Origin: Micromonospora sp. WMMD961
Lineage (GTDB): Bacteria; Actinomycetota; Actinomycetes; Mycobacteriales; Micromonosporaceae
Assembly (NCBI RefSeq): GCF_029626145.1
Contig: NZ_JARUBJ010000002.1
Coordinates: 526,501 to 590,500 of the forward strand
DNA length: 64,000 bases
Direction of reading: 5' to 3'
In this document: piece after piece, positions 49,502 through 58,031 of the stretch
How positions within the stretch are numbered: the first letter of the stretch is position 1
Layout: every line of letters starts with the position of its first letter
The notes under the pieces: generated by a model
The model's database searches: none
What the model saw: only the letters and a program-made list of their open reading frames with translations
Told to the model about the DNA's origin: nothing
Position numbers and translations under genes: made by a program

Positions 49502-50199
49502 CGCAACTCCAGGCTCGCGGCGTGGTCCGGGCGTACGGCCCGACGCCCGCGCTGCGCGGCGTGACGCTCGACGTGGCCGAGGGCGAGATCGTCGCCGTCA
49601 CCGGGCCGAGCGGCTGTGGCAAGTCGACACTGCTGCACTGCCTGGCCGGGATTCTCCGGCCGGACGCCGGCGAGGTCACCTGGCGCGGGCACCGCATCGA
49701 CACTCTGTCGGAGGCGGCACGATCCCGGCTGCGGCGCACCGAGTTCGGGGTGCTGTTCCAGTTCGGTCAACTGGTGGCCGAGTTGACCGCCGCCGAGAAC
49801 GTCGCTCTGCCCCTGCTCCTCGCCGGCACGGGGCGGCGAGAGGCACGGACGGCGGCGTTCACCTGGCTGGAACGGTTCGGGGTGGCCGAGGTGGCCGACG
49901 TCCGGCCGGGTGAGATGTCCGGGGGCCAGCAGCAACGCTGCGCCACGGCGCGGGCGCTGGTGACCGAGCCCCGGGTGCTCTTCGCCGACGAACCGACCGG
50001 CGCACTGGACACGCTCACCGGCGAGCAGGTCCTCACCCAACTGGTCCGGCTCGCCCGTGAGCAACGTACCGCCGTCGTGCTGGTCACCCACGAGCCGCGG
50101 ATCGCCGCGTACGCCGATCGGGAGGTCGTGCTGCGCGACGGCCTGGTGGACCACACCGGCCTGGGGCTCGACGTCCCGCTGGCCGGCGGTGCCCGGTGA
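49498..50199 (+). CDS. ABC transporter ATPase (MacB/LolD type)
   Basis: 233 residues, GTG overlapping the padR stop. Walker A TGPSGCGKST, signature MSGGQQQRCATARAL (Cys in place of the usual Val/Ala near the signature) and Walker B VLFADEPTGALD are all present. It belongs with FtsX-type permeases in peptide or antibiotic resistance exporters. Confidence 0.93.
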   Translation: MTQLQARGVVRAYGPTPALRGVTLDVAEGEIVAVTGPSGCGKSTLLHCLAGILRPDAGEVTWRGHRIDTLSEAARSRLRRTEFGVLFQFGQLVAELTAAENVALPLLLAGTGRREARTAAFTWLERFGVAEVADVRPGEMSGGQQQRCATARALVTEPRVLFADEPTGALDTLTGEQVLTQLVRLAREQRTAVVLVTHEPRIAAYADREVVLRDGLVDHTGLGLDVPLAGGAR

Positions 50200-51728
50200 G
50201 ACCGACGACGCTGGCCCGCCTCGCGCTCGCCGGCACCCGCACCGACACCGCCCGGGTGGCGCTCACCGCGCTCAGCGCCCTGCTGGCGACCCTGGCCGGG
50301 CTGACGGCGCTCACAGTGTTGGCCATCCCCACCCCGGCGGTGACGGTTGACAACCCGAACAGGTTGTCGGAGCAGTACCACAACGCGCTGTTGGCGGAGC
50401 CCGGGTTGCGCGGCGGTACGGCGTTCGCACTGCTGATGCTGATGATCCCGGTGCTGGCGCTGGCCGGTCAGTGCGCCCGGCTCGGCGCACCGGCCCGGGA
50501 CCGCCGGTTGGCCGCGATCCGGCTGGCCGGCGCCACACCCGGGCAGGTCACCCGGCTGGTCGTGCTGGAGACCGGCGTGGCCGCCCTGCTCGGCACACTC
50601 GTCGGGTTGGGTGTCTACCTGGTCGGCCGCGACCTGCTGCACCGGCCGGACGCGCGGGGTCAACTGGCCCTGCCCACCGACGTGCTGCCGTCGACCGGCG
50701 CGCTGGCTGGGGTGGTGCTCGGTCTGCCGGTCGTGGCGGCGCTGGCCACCACCCTGATGCTGCGTACGGTCACCACCAGCCCGCTCGGGGTGACCCGCAA
50801 GGCAGCCCGCGAACGTGGTCCAGGCCCGTGGGCCGGGCTCCTGATCGGGTTCGGCGTGGTGTCGTTCGCGGTGATCCGTCCGGTGGCCAATCAGCTCGAC
50901 GACACCGGCGAGTGGACCTGGCTGGTGCCGCTGCTCTTCGCGGCGGGTTCGTTGGCGGCGATGCTCGGGGTGGTGATCGGCACCGGCTGGATCTCGTACC
51001 ACTGCGGGCGGTTGTTGCGCCGGCACGCCCGCCGTGCCCCGGCGTTGCTCGCGGCGGGCCGGCTGATGGCCGATCCGTGGGCGGGCAGCCGCACGTTCGC
51101 CGCACTCCTCGCGGCGTTGATCTTCGGCGGGGGTGCGGCCGCTCAGCGCGCCTACTTCGCCACCAAGGACCAGCTCGACCGGGAGCAGAGCCGACTCGCC
51201 GGTGCGGGCGACGGTGGCGCCAACCCCTTCTACCTGTCGACGATGGATCTCGTCGACGGCGCGATCGCCGTGGCCGTCCTGATCGCGACGGGCGGGCTGA
51301 TCGTCGCGCTGGTCGAGGGGATCGTCGCCCGTCGACGTGCCTACGCCGCGTTGGTCGCCACCGGGGTGCCCCGCGCCACGCTGAGTCGTTCGGTGGCCTG
51401 GCAGGCGTTGGCGCCGGCCGTGCCCGCGATCCTGCTCGCGCTCACAGTGGGCACGCTGCTCGGCCGAGGGCTCGTGGCAGAGGTGTCAGCGGGTGGCGGG
51501 TCGACGTTGGTCTGCGAGGCCACGGCGGCGCTCTGTGACGACCCTGCCACCAGGGAGCAGTACTCCCGAATCGTGTACTTCCCCGAGGTGAACCGTGCCG
51601 TTCCCGTACCCCTGGAGCACCTGGCGTGGCTCGGCGCCGGCGCCGTGGCGGCGGTGCTGGTGACGGTCGGTGTCGGCCTGCTCTTCCTGCGTGCCAGCAC
51701 CGCCCTGGACGAGCTGCGGACGACCTGA
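50196..51728 (+). CDS. FtsX-like ABC permease
   Basis: 510 residues, GTG overlapping the ATPase stop. There are about eight membrane segments in two halves. FtsX-type core helices include LAAIRLAGATPGQVTRLVVL in the first half and YAALVATGVPRATLSRSVAW in the second. An extracytoplasmic loop near the C-terminus contains a Cys pair (LVCEATAALCDD). Exporter substrate unknown; the PadR repressor suggests induction by a toxic compound. Confidence 0.88.
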   Translation: MRPTTLARLALAGTRTDTARVALTALSALLATLAGLTALTVLAIPTPAVTVDNPNRLSEQYHNALLAEPGLRGGTAFALLMLMIPVLALAGQCARLGAPARDRRLAAIRLAGATPGQVTRLVVLETGVAALLGTLVGLGVYLVGRDLLHRPDARGQLALPTDVLPSTGALAGVVLGLPVVAALATTLMLRTVTTSPLGVTRKAARERGPGPWAGLLIGFGVVSFAVIRPVANQLDDTGEWTWLVPLLFAAGSLAAMLGVVIGTGWISYHCGRLLRRHARRAPALLAAGRLMADPWAGSRTFAALLAALIFGGGAAAQRAYFATKDQLDREQSRLAGAGDGGANPFYLSTMDLVDGAIAVAVLIATGGLIVALVEGIVARRRAYAALVATGVPRATLSRSVAWQALAPAVPAILLALTVGTLLGRGLVAEVSAGGGSTLVCEATAALCDDPATREQYSRIVYFPEVNRAVPVPLEHLAWLGAGAVAAVLVTVGVGLLFLRASTALDELRTT

Positions 51729-51750
51729 ACCGGGGTGGTCCCACCGGTCG

Positions 51751-51775
51751 GCCTGACCCGCCGGCCGGGTCAGGC
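51751..51775. terminator. Hairpin terminator of the FtsX operon
   Basis: GCCTGACCC and GGGTCAGGC form a perfect 9-bp stem around a 7-nt loop, 23 bp past the permease stop. It overlaps the stop of the convergent 61-residue gene. Confidence 0.7.
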
Positions 51776-51955
51776 GCTGAGCAGGCCGGCGGAGAGCGCG
51801 ATCAGCGTGCCGGCCACGGCCGAGCAACAGCAGACCAGGAGGCCGGCTACCGCGGCGAGGATCAGCCAGACCCGGCGATCCCGTGCCACCGCAGCCACGC
51901 TCGGTCGGCGGACGTCCTCGAAGGCCCTGTCGTCACCATCCGTAGCCCCGGTCAT
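51770..51955 (-). CDS. Small single-pass membrane protein
   Basis: 61 residues: a charged N-terminal ~27 residues, then one hydrophobic helix with a triple Cys (LILAAVAGLLVCCCSAVAGT). Gene reality is supported by composition and size typical of small actinobacterial membrane proteins, not by a known family. Function unknown. Confidence 0.5.
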   Translation of the reverse strand: MTGATDGDDRAFEDVRRPSVAAVARDRRVWLILAAVAGLLVCCCSAVAGTLIALSAGLLSA

Positions 51956-51994
51956 CCCGGAAGTCTAGGCCCCGACCTCCGCCGCGACCCGAAA

Positions 51995-52022
51995 GGCCGG
52001 GCCGCGCGAACGCGACCCGGCC
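51995..52022 (-). terminator. Terminator of the oligopeptidase gene
   Basis: GGCCGGG and CCCGGCC (7-bp stem, extendable by inner CGCG pairs) lie 14 bp past the stop of the minus-strand oligopeptidase gene. Three T residues follow on the transcribed strand. Confidence 0.6.
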
Positions 52023-52035
52023 ATGATCGGGCTGG

Positions 52036-54132
52036 TCAGGCGCGGCCGATCCGGTCCAGGATCCAGGCGTTGATGAACGCCTCCTCGCGCCAGGCGTCGT
52101 AGCGACCGCTCGGACCGCCGTGCCCGGCGCCCATCTCGGTCTTGAGCAGGTAGTCACCGCCCGGGGCGACAGCCCGCAGCCGGGCGATCCACTTCGCCGG
52201 CTCCGAGTAGAGCACCCGGGTGTCGTTGAGGCTGGTCACCGCGAGGATCGCCGGGTAGTCCACGGCGGTGACGTTCTCGTACGGCGTGTAGGACTTCATG
52301 TACGCGTACACCTCGGGATCCTCCAGTGGGTTGCCCCACTCCTCCCACTCGGTGACGGTCAGCGGCAGCGACGGGTCGAGGATCGAGGTGAGCGCGTCCA
52401 CGAACGGCACCTGCGCGACGATCCCGGTGAAGGCGTCCGGCGCGAGGTTGGCGACGGCACCCATCAGCAGGCCGCCGGCCGAGGCGCCCCGCGCCACCAG
52501 CCGGTCGCTGGCCGTCCAGCCGGCCTTGACCAGGTGCCGCGCGCAGGCGACGAAGTCGGTGAAGGTGTTCTTCTTGGCCAGCATCTTGCCCTGGTCGTAC
52601 CAGCGCCGGCCCAGCTCTCCACCGCCCCGGATGTGTGCCACGGCGAAGACCACGCCCCGGTCCAGCAGGGACAGTCGGGCCACCGAGAACCACGGGTCCA
52701 TGCTCGCCTCGTACGAGCCGTAGCCGTACAGCTCGCAGGGCGCCGAGCCGTCCCGGGGCGTGCCGACGCGGCAGACCAGGGAGATCGGTACGCGGGTGCC
52801 GTCGTCGGCGAGTGCCCAGTCGCGGTGCTGCTCGTACTCGGCGGGGTCGTACGGCCGGCCGTCCGGCCCGGGCAGCACCGGCTTCTGCTTACGCAGCACC
52901 ATCTGCCGCGTGACCAGGTCGTAGTCGTACACCGAGTCGGGGGTGACCAGGGAGGAGTAGCGCAGGCGGACCTGTCCGGTGCGGTACTCCGGGTTGGCGT
53001 CCAGCCCGACGCTGTAGAGCGGCTCCGGGAAGTCGATGTCGTAGGAGTCGTCGCTGCCGACCGGCAACACCCGCAGCCCGGTGAGGCCGTCGGTGCGCAG
53101 TGACACCACCAGGTGGTTGGCGAAGGCGTCCACGGCCTCCAGCCGGGTGCCGGGGGTGTGCTCGATCACCGGCACCCAGTCGCCCGGCGCGTCCGCCGAG
53201 GTGAACGCCAGCGCGAAGTCCTCCGCGCCGTCGTTGTGCAGGATCAGGAAACGGTGGCCGTGGTGTTCCACGGCGTACTCGACGCCCTGGCGTCGGGGCG
53301 CGATCACGGCCGGCGCGCCGGTCGGGTTGCCGGCGGGGATCACCAGCACCTCGCTGGTCACCTTGCTGTGGATGTCGATCAGGATGAACTTCTCCGAGCG
53401 GGTCAGCTCCACACCGACCCAGAACCGCTCGTCGTCCTCCTGGTGGACCACGACGTCGTCGGCGGCGGCCGAGCCGACGGTGTGCCGCCACACCCGGTTC
53501 GGCCGCCAGGCGTCGTCCACCGTCACGTAGAACAGCACCGACGCGTCGGACGACCAGGCGGTGCCGTAGAAGGTGTCGGGCACCTCGTCGGGCAGCAACT
53601 CGCCGGTGGTCAGGTCCTTGATGCGCAGGGTGAACCGTTCGTCGCCGGAGAAGTCGGTGGAGTAGGCCAGCCAGCGGCCGTCCGGGCTGACGTCGAACGC
53701 GCCCAGCGAGAAGAAGTCGTGCCCCTCGGCCAGCAGGTTGCCGTCGAGCAGCACCTCCTCACCGTCGAGCGGGGCACCGTCGGCGCTGACCGGCGGGTCG
53801 ATCTCACCGTCGCGGACCGCGCGGCGGCAGTGCACCCCGTACTGCTGCCCCTCGACCGTCCGGGTGTAGTACCAGTGCCCGCCCTTGCGGGTCGGTACGG
53901 ACAGGTCGGTCTCCCGGGTCCGCTGGCGGGTCTCCTCGAACAGTGCGGCGCGTAGTTCGGCCAGGTGGACCGTGCGCGCGTCGGTGTACGCGTTCTCGGC
54001 GGTCAGGTAAGCGATCGTCTCCGGATCGTCCTTGGCGGCGAGCCAGGCGTACTCGTCGATGACGGTGTCGCCGTGGTGGGTGCGCTCGCTGGGCACCCGC
54101 TTCGCCGCGGGCGGGGCAGTCTCGGTGGTCAC
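52036..54132 (-). CDS. ptrB: Oligopeptidase B-like serine peptidase (S9A)
   Basis: About 698 residues from GTG 54132 (VTTETAPPAAKRVPSERTHH); a start 11 codons upstream is possible. An N-terminal seven-bladed propeller covers about 60-410 and the alpha/beta-hydrolase domain the rest. The catalytic triad is visible: Ser in ARGASAGGLLMG, Asp in TSLNDTRVLY and His in MGAGHGGPSGRY. The enzyme cleaves after basic residues in short peptides in the cytoplasm. Divergent from the GlcE-like gene. Confidence 0.93.
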   Translation of the reverse strand: MTTETAPPAAKRVPSERTHHGDTVIDEYAWLAAKDDPETIAYLTAENAYTDARTVHLAELRAALFEETRQRTRETDLSVPTRKGGHWYYTRTVEGQQYGVHCRRAVRDGEIDPPVSADGAPLDGEEVLLDGNLLAEGHDFFSLGAFDVSPDGRWLAYSTDFSGDERFTLRIKDLTTGELLPDEVPDTFYGTAWSSDASVLFYVTVDDAWRPNRVWRHTVGSAAADDVVVHQEDDERFWVGVELTRSEKFILIDIHSKVTSEVLVIPAGNPTGAPAVIAPRRQGVEYAVEHHGHRFLILHNDGAEDFALAFTSADAPGDWVPVIEHTPGTRLEAVDAFANHLVVSLRTDGLTGLRVLPVGSDDSYDIDFPEPLYSVGLDANPEYRTGQVRLRYSSLVTPDSVYDYDLVTRQMVLRKQKPVLPGPDGRPYDPAEYEQHRDWALADDGTRVPISLVCRVGTPRDGSAPCELYGYGSYEASMDPWFSVARLSLLDRGVVFAVAHIRGGGELGRRWYDQGKMLAKKNTFTDFVACARHLVKAGWTASDRLVARGASAGGLLMGAVANLAPDAFTGIVAQVPFVDALTSILDPSLPLTVTEWEEWGNPLEDPEVYAYMKSYTPYENVTAVDYPAILAVTSLNDTRVLYSEPAKWIARLRAVAPGGDYLLKTEMGAGHGGPSGRYDAWREEAFINAWILDRIGRA

Positions 54133-54204
54133 GGCGGCCACGTTACCGGCCGGCACCGGCCGCACGCCGGACCCGCGGCATCCTGATAGTCCTCACCACG
54201 TCTT

Positions 54205-54221
54205 TCGAACACATGTACGAT
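54205..54221 (+). promoter_or_regulatory. LexA-like box overlapping a leaderless -10 box
   Basis: TCGAACACATGTACGA (54205-54220) is one base from the mycobacterial-type SOS consensus TCGAAC-N4-GTTCGA. Its right end overlaps TACGAT (54216-54221), a TAnnnT -10 box 7 nt before the ATG at 54229. Repressor binding would block the promoter. Confidence 0.5.
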
Positions 54222-54228
54222 AGCCGCC

Positions 54229-55587
54229 ATGGCGGCAGCAGCGAGTTCCCTCGGCCGGTCCGGAGCCCTCGAGATCACCCGACGATTGGCGGCCATCTGC
54301 GGGCCACCGTTCACCCGGCCGGGTGGGCCGGCCGACGAGGTGGCGGGGCGGCCGGCGCGTTGGGTGGCGGTGCCGGGCGGCCCGCACGCCGCAGCCGAGG
54401 TGCTGAGGCTGGCCGCCGCGCACGACCTGGCGGTGGTGCCCCGGGGTGCCGGCACGAAGATCGACTGGGGTGCCACACCGGTGCAGGTGGACATCATGCT
54501 CGACACCGGGCGGTTGGCCGGCATCGGTCACGAGCCGGTCGGCGCGCTGGTGGCCGAGGTGGGTGCCGGCACCCCACTGCGCGCGGTGCAGGCCACCTTG
54601 GAGCGCACCGGGCAGCGGCTGGCGATGGACGCCCCGTCGCCCGGCGCGACCCTGGGCGGGGTGCTCGCGGCGGGCGAGGCGGGCCCGCTCAGCCACCGGC
54701 ACGGCAGCCCGTGCGACCAGCTGCTCGGCGTCCGTTACCTCGCCGCCGACGGTGAGCTGGTGAGCGCCGGGGGTGGCGCACCCGGGCTCGACCTGGCCCG
54801 GCTGCTCTGCGGCTCCCAGGGCGCGCTCGGCGTGCTCGTCTCGGCGAGCCTGCGGGTGCAGTCGGTCCCGGCGAGCCGGCTCTGGGTGTCCCGTCCGGTG
54901 TGGACACCGTTGGAGGTGCACGACCTGGTCCGGACGATCCTCGCCGCCCGACTGGAGCCGGCGGCCATCGAGCTGGACCTGCCCGGAGGCGCGCCCCGCC
55001 CGCGCACGCCGTACCCGGCAGGGCACCCGGCCGCCACCGCCCGCGAGCGCCACCCGTCGATGTCCGGGCGGGCCGGTGCGCCGTCGAGGGCCGGCAGTCT
55101 GGTGGTGCTGTTGGAGGGCGGGCCCGCCGACGTCACCGAACGCGCCGAGCGCCTGGTCGGTCTGCTGCACGGGGAGGCGACGATCGCGCACTCCGCGCCG
55201 ACGTGGTGGCGTCGCTACCCGTTCGCACCCGGCGACACGGCACTGCGCCTGGAGGTGCCGATCGGCGACCTGCACGCCGCCGTCTACGCGTTGCGTGACG
55301 CGGCCGGCACGCCGGTGCCGGTGCGCGGCTCCGCCGGGCTGGGCGTGGTGCACGCGGCGCTGCCCGGAGCGCTGGCCCCCGACCGGGTGGCGTCCATCCT
55401 GACCGCCGTCCGCGGTGTGCTGCTGGCCCGGCAGGGCCGCTGCGTCGTGGTCTCCGCTCCGCCGGCGGTCCGGCGTGCCGTCGACCTCTGGGGCGAGCTG
55501 GCCGGCCTGCCCCAACTACGGGCGGCCAAGGAGCACCTCGACCCGGAACACCGGCTCGCACCCGGGCGTCTCCCGGGCGGTCTGTGA
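54229..55587 (+). CDS. FAD-binding oxidase, GlcE-like
   Basis: 452 residues with an N-terminal PCMH-type FAD domain: HDLAVVPRGAGTKIDWGATP, then DAPSPGATLGGVLAAGEAGP and HGSPCDQLLGVRYL. This matches the GlcE/glycolate oxidase subunit layout. The C-terminal half is variable. GlcD and GlcF partners are not adjacent, so it may act alone or with distant subunits in 2-hydroxy-acid oxidation. It has no ribosome site, but a -10-like box and LexA-like box lie just upstream. Confidence 0.85.
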   Translation: MAAAASSLGRSGALEITRRLAAICGPPFTRPGGPADEVAGRPARWVAVPGGPHAAAEVLRLAAAHDLAVVPRGAGTKIDWGATPVQVDIMLDTGRLAGIGHEPVGALVAEVGAGTPLRAVQATLERTGQRLAMDAPSPGATLGGVLAAGEAGPLSHRHGSPCDQLLGVRYLAADGELVSAGGGAPGLDLARLLCGSQGALGVLVSASLRVQSVPASRLWVSRPVWTPLEVHDLVRTILAARLEPAAIELDLPGGAPRPRTPYPAGHPAATARERHPSMSGRAGAPSRAGSLVVLLEGGPADVTERAERLVGLLHGEATIAHSAPTWWRRYPFAPGDTALRLEVPIGDLHAAVYALRDAAGTPVPVRGSAGLGVVHAALPGALAPDRVASILTAVRGVLLARQGRCVVVSAPPAVRRAVDLWGELAGLPQLRAAKEHLDPEHRLAPGRLPGGL

Positions 55588-55597
55588 CGCGCGGCGG

Positions 55598-57673
55598 TCA
55601 GGGCGCGTCGTTGCGGAGCACCAGGACGGCGATGTCGTCCCGGGGCGGCTCGACCGAGAAGTTGATCGCGGCGGAGCGCAGCCGGGCGGCCACCACGTCG
55701 GCCGAATACCCCGCCAGGGGCGCTGCCGCGTCCCGCAGGCGGTCGGTGCCGAACAGTTCCCGGCCCCGTCGCCGCTCGGTGACGCCATCGGTGTAGAAGA
55801 TCAGTGAGTCGCCGGGCGCGAGCGCGATCTGCGCCGTCGGTGAGGTGATCGTGTCGAGCAGGCCGAGTGCGGTGCCGCCGGTGCCGACGAACCCCGCGCC
55901 GCCCGCCGCGGACAGCAGGACCGGCCGGTCGTGCCCGGCCAGGTGCAGCGCCACGTCGAGTTTGTCGCCGCCGCCGGGCCCGACCGCCGCCAACGCCAGC
56001 GTGCAGTACCGCCCACCACCCCGCTCGACGAGCGTCTCGTTGAGCCGGGCCAGCACCTCCGGCAACGGTTTACCGTCGCCGACCAGCACCCGGATCACAT
56101 CCCGGACCAACCCGGTCACCGCGGCGGCCTGGACACCCTTGCCCGACACGTCACCGATCACCACCAGCCAACGCCCGTCGGGCAGCGGCACCACGTCGTA
56201 GAAGTCGCCCCCCACCTCGGCGTCGTCGCCGGTCGGCACGTACTCGGCGGCGAAACCGATGCCGTCCACCACGGGAAGCACCGGCGGCAGCAGAGACTGC
56301 TGGAGCGTCTGCGCCACGCGACGGCGCTCGGCGTGGATCCGGGCGTTCTCGATGGCCAACGCGGCACGCCGGGCCACGTCCTCCAACACGGCCACCTCGT
56401 CCGGGTCGTGCCGGTGCCGCTGGTGCCGCCCCACCGCCAGGGTGCCGAGCCGCTGCCCGCGAGCGATCAGCGGCACCGCGAAACCCTCCATCGGCCCGCC
56501 CAGGGGGATCTGCGACGCGCTGCGCGACGCCTCGCGCAGGCGAGCCTGGATCGAGTCCGGCCCGGTCTCCGCCAACACCTCGTGCAGTTGCGGGAGCGTC
56601 GACTCGTCGGCGTGGCTGGCCGCCGCCAGCCGCAGCCGGCCCCACTCGTCGGTGGTGTGCACCGCGCACCACTGGCCGAGCCGCGGCACCACCAACTGCG
56701 GCACCAGCGCCATGGTCAGGTCGACGTCCAACGACTGGGCGAGCAGCTCACTCGCCTCGGCAAGGAACGTCAGCCACACCTGCCGGCGGACGTCGGCCCG
56801 GCGCAGCCGGTCGTTCTCCAGGTGCAGCGACAGACGCTCGGCGGTCAGCACCGCCAACGGCCGGGCGTACGCCGACGGCGCGGCGTCCAACTCCAGCTCA
56901 CCGGCGTACGGGCGGTGCACCGTCAGTGGCACCCGGAGCAGCTCACTGCCGGGGCGGGGCGGTCGACCGAAACGGGCCAACACCTGGCGTCCCTGCCCGT
57001 CGCCCCGGTCCAGCCGGATCGTGCCGCCGGCCGCACCCACCATCTCGGCGACCCGGCTGAGGAGGTTGGTGGCGAAGTCGGGCAGCGGGTCGTCCGCGTA
57101 CAGGTCGGGCGCGGTCTGCATGAGTTCGCTCATCGCGCTGGCACTCGGCGCGGCCCGGTCCGCTGTCGTACCCGGGCCGGCGCTGGTCGGGCCGGACGAG
57201 TGACCGGCGATGCCCTCGGCCGACGTCTCGGCGCCGGGGCGGTCCAGTCGAAACCAGACGCCCTTTCCGGTGGGCAGGTAGGTCGTGCCCCAGCGGCTGG
57301 CGAAGTGGTCCACCAGCAGGAGGCCCCGGCCTCGCTCGGAGACCTCGTTGATCTCGGCGGAGTCGTTGCGGGTGCCGACGGTCAGCTCGTCGCCCGAGCC
57401 GGGCGCGAAGTCGGAGACGGTGACGGTCAGCCCGACCTCGTCGGCGACGACCTCGATGTCCAACTCGGTGCGGGCGTGCTCAACGGCGTTCGTGGTCAGC
57501 TCGGTGGTCAGCAGCAGGGCCTCGTTGGCCAGCTCGTCCAGGTGTGACTCGGTCAACACCGAGCGGACCACGGCACGGGCGGCGGCTGGCGTACGACGAT
57601 CTGCGGGCAGCCGCACACGCCGGACCGCCCCGTCCCGGGCTCCGGTCGTCGCCGTCCCCGCCTCGGCTGACAC
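55598..57673 (-). CDS. HATPase-GAF-SpoIIE multidomain serine phosphatase
   Basis: 691 residues from GTG 57673, with GGAGG 8 nt upstream. In order: an anti-sigma-type HATPase domain (LLLTTELTTNAVEHARTELD, SERGRGLLLVDHF) near 40-145; a linker; a GAF-like region near 320-440 (AVPLIARGQRLGTLAVGRHQ); and a SpoIIE PP2C domain from about 470 (AEVGGDFYDVVPL, VIGDVSGKGVQAA, IFYTDGVTERRRG). It is a cytoplasmic partner-switching regulator that could both bind and dephosphorylate STAS antagonists. Divergent from the multi-HAMP kinase. Confidence 0.92.
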   Translation of the reverse strand: MSAEAGTATTGARDGAVRRVRLPADRRTPAAARAVVRSVLTESHLDELANEALLLTTELTTNAVEHARTELDIEVVADEVGLTVTVSDFAPGSGDELTVGTRNDSAEINEVSERGRGLLLVDHFASRWGTTYLPTGKGVWFRLDRPGAETSAEGIAGHSSGPTSAGPGTTADRAAPSASAMSELMQTAPDLYADDPLPDFATNLLSRVAEMVGAAGGTIRLDRGDGQGRQVLARFGRPPRPGSELLRVPLTVHRPYAGELELDAAPSAYARPLAVLTAERLSLHLENDRLRRADVRRQVWLTFLAEASELLAQSLDVDLTMALVPQLVVPRLGQWCAVHTTDEWGRLRLAAASHADESTLPQLHEVLAETGPDSIQARLREASRSASQIPLGGPMEGFAVPLIARGQRLGTLAVGRHQRHRHDPDEVAVLEDVARRAALAIENARIHAERRRVAQTLQQSLLPPVLPVVDGIGFAAEYVPTGDDAEVGGDFYDVVPLPDGRWLVVIGDVSGKGVQAAAVTGLVRDVIRVLVGDGKPLPEVLARLNETLVERGGGRYCTLALAAVGPGGGDKLDVALHLAGHDRPVLLSAAGGAGFVGTGGTALGLLDTITSPTAQIALAPGDSLIFYTDGVTERRRGRELFGTDRLRDAAAPLAGYSADVVAARLRSAAINFSVEPPRDDIAVLVLRNDAP

Positions 57674-58031
57674 CCCCGTATCCTCCACCGTCCGCCTGCC
57701 GGGTGCCAAGCCGATCACCCCCGCGCGCCCTCCACCGGGCGAATGGAGCACCAACCGTGCGTTGCCGGATGCCCACTCCGACTCCGTCTCGGCCCGACCG
57801 CCCTCGGGAAACGGGCCCTACCCGCCGTACTCCACCGGATGTGCCGGCCAGGCGGGTTGGTCACGACTGCGAGGTCTGCGACGGACGTACCCGATCGGCC
57901 CTCATCGAGCCGGTTCCGGTGACGATCCCGGCCAGCTGGCGGGTCGCGCACCCTGGCACTACGGCTCGCGCGGGCACAATATGGGGTGCCGGCGTGTCCG
58001 CACGGACCGGCGCCCCCGAGTTGAGCGAGGA
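57674..58031. other. Divergent intergenic region before the multi-HAMP kinase
   Basis: 358 bp holding no convincing gene; overlapping frames are Pro/Arg-rich shadows. A GCGAGG ribosome site is at 58025-58030. A CACAATATGG stretch near 57975 could contain a -10 box, but I saw no matching -35. Confidence 0.4.
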
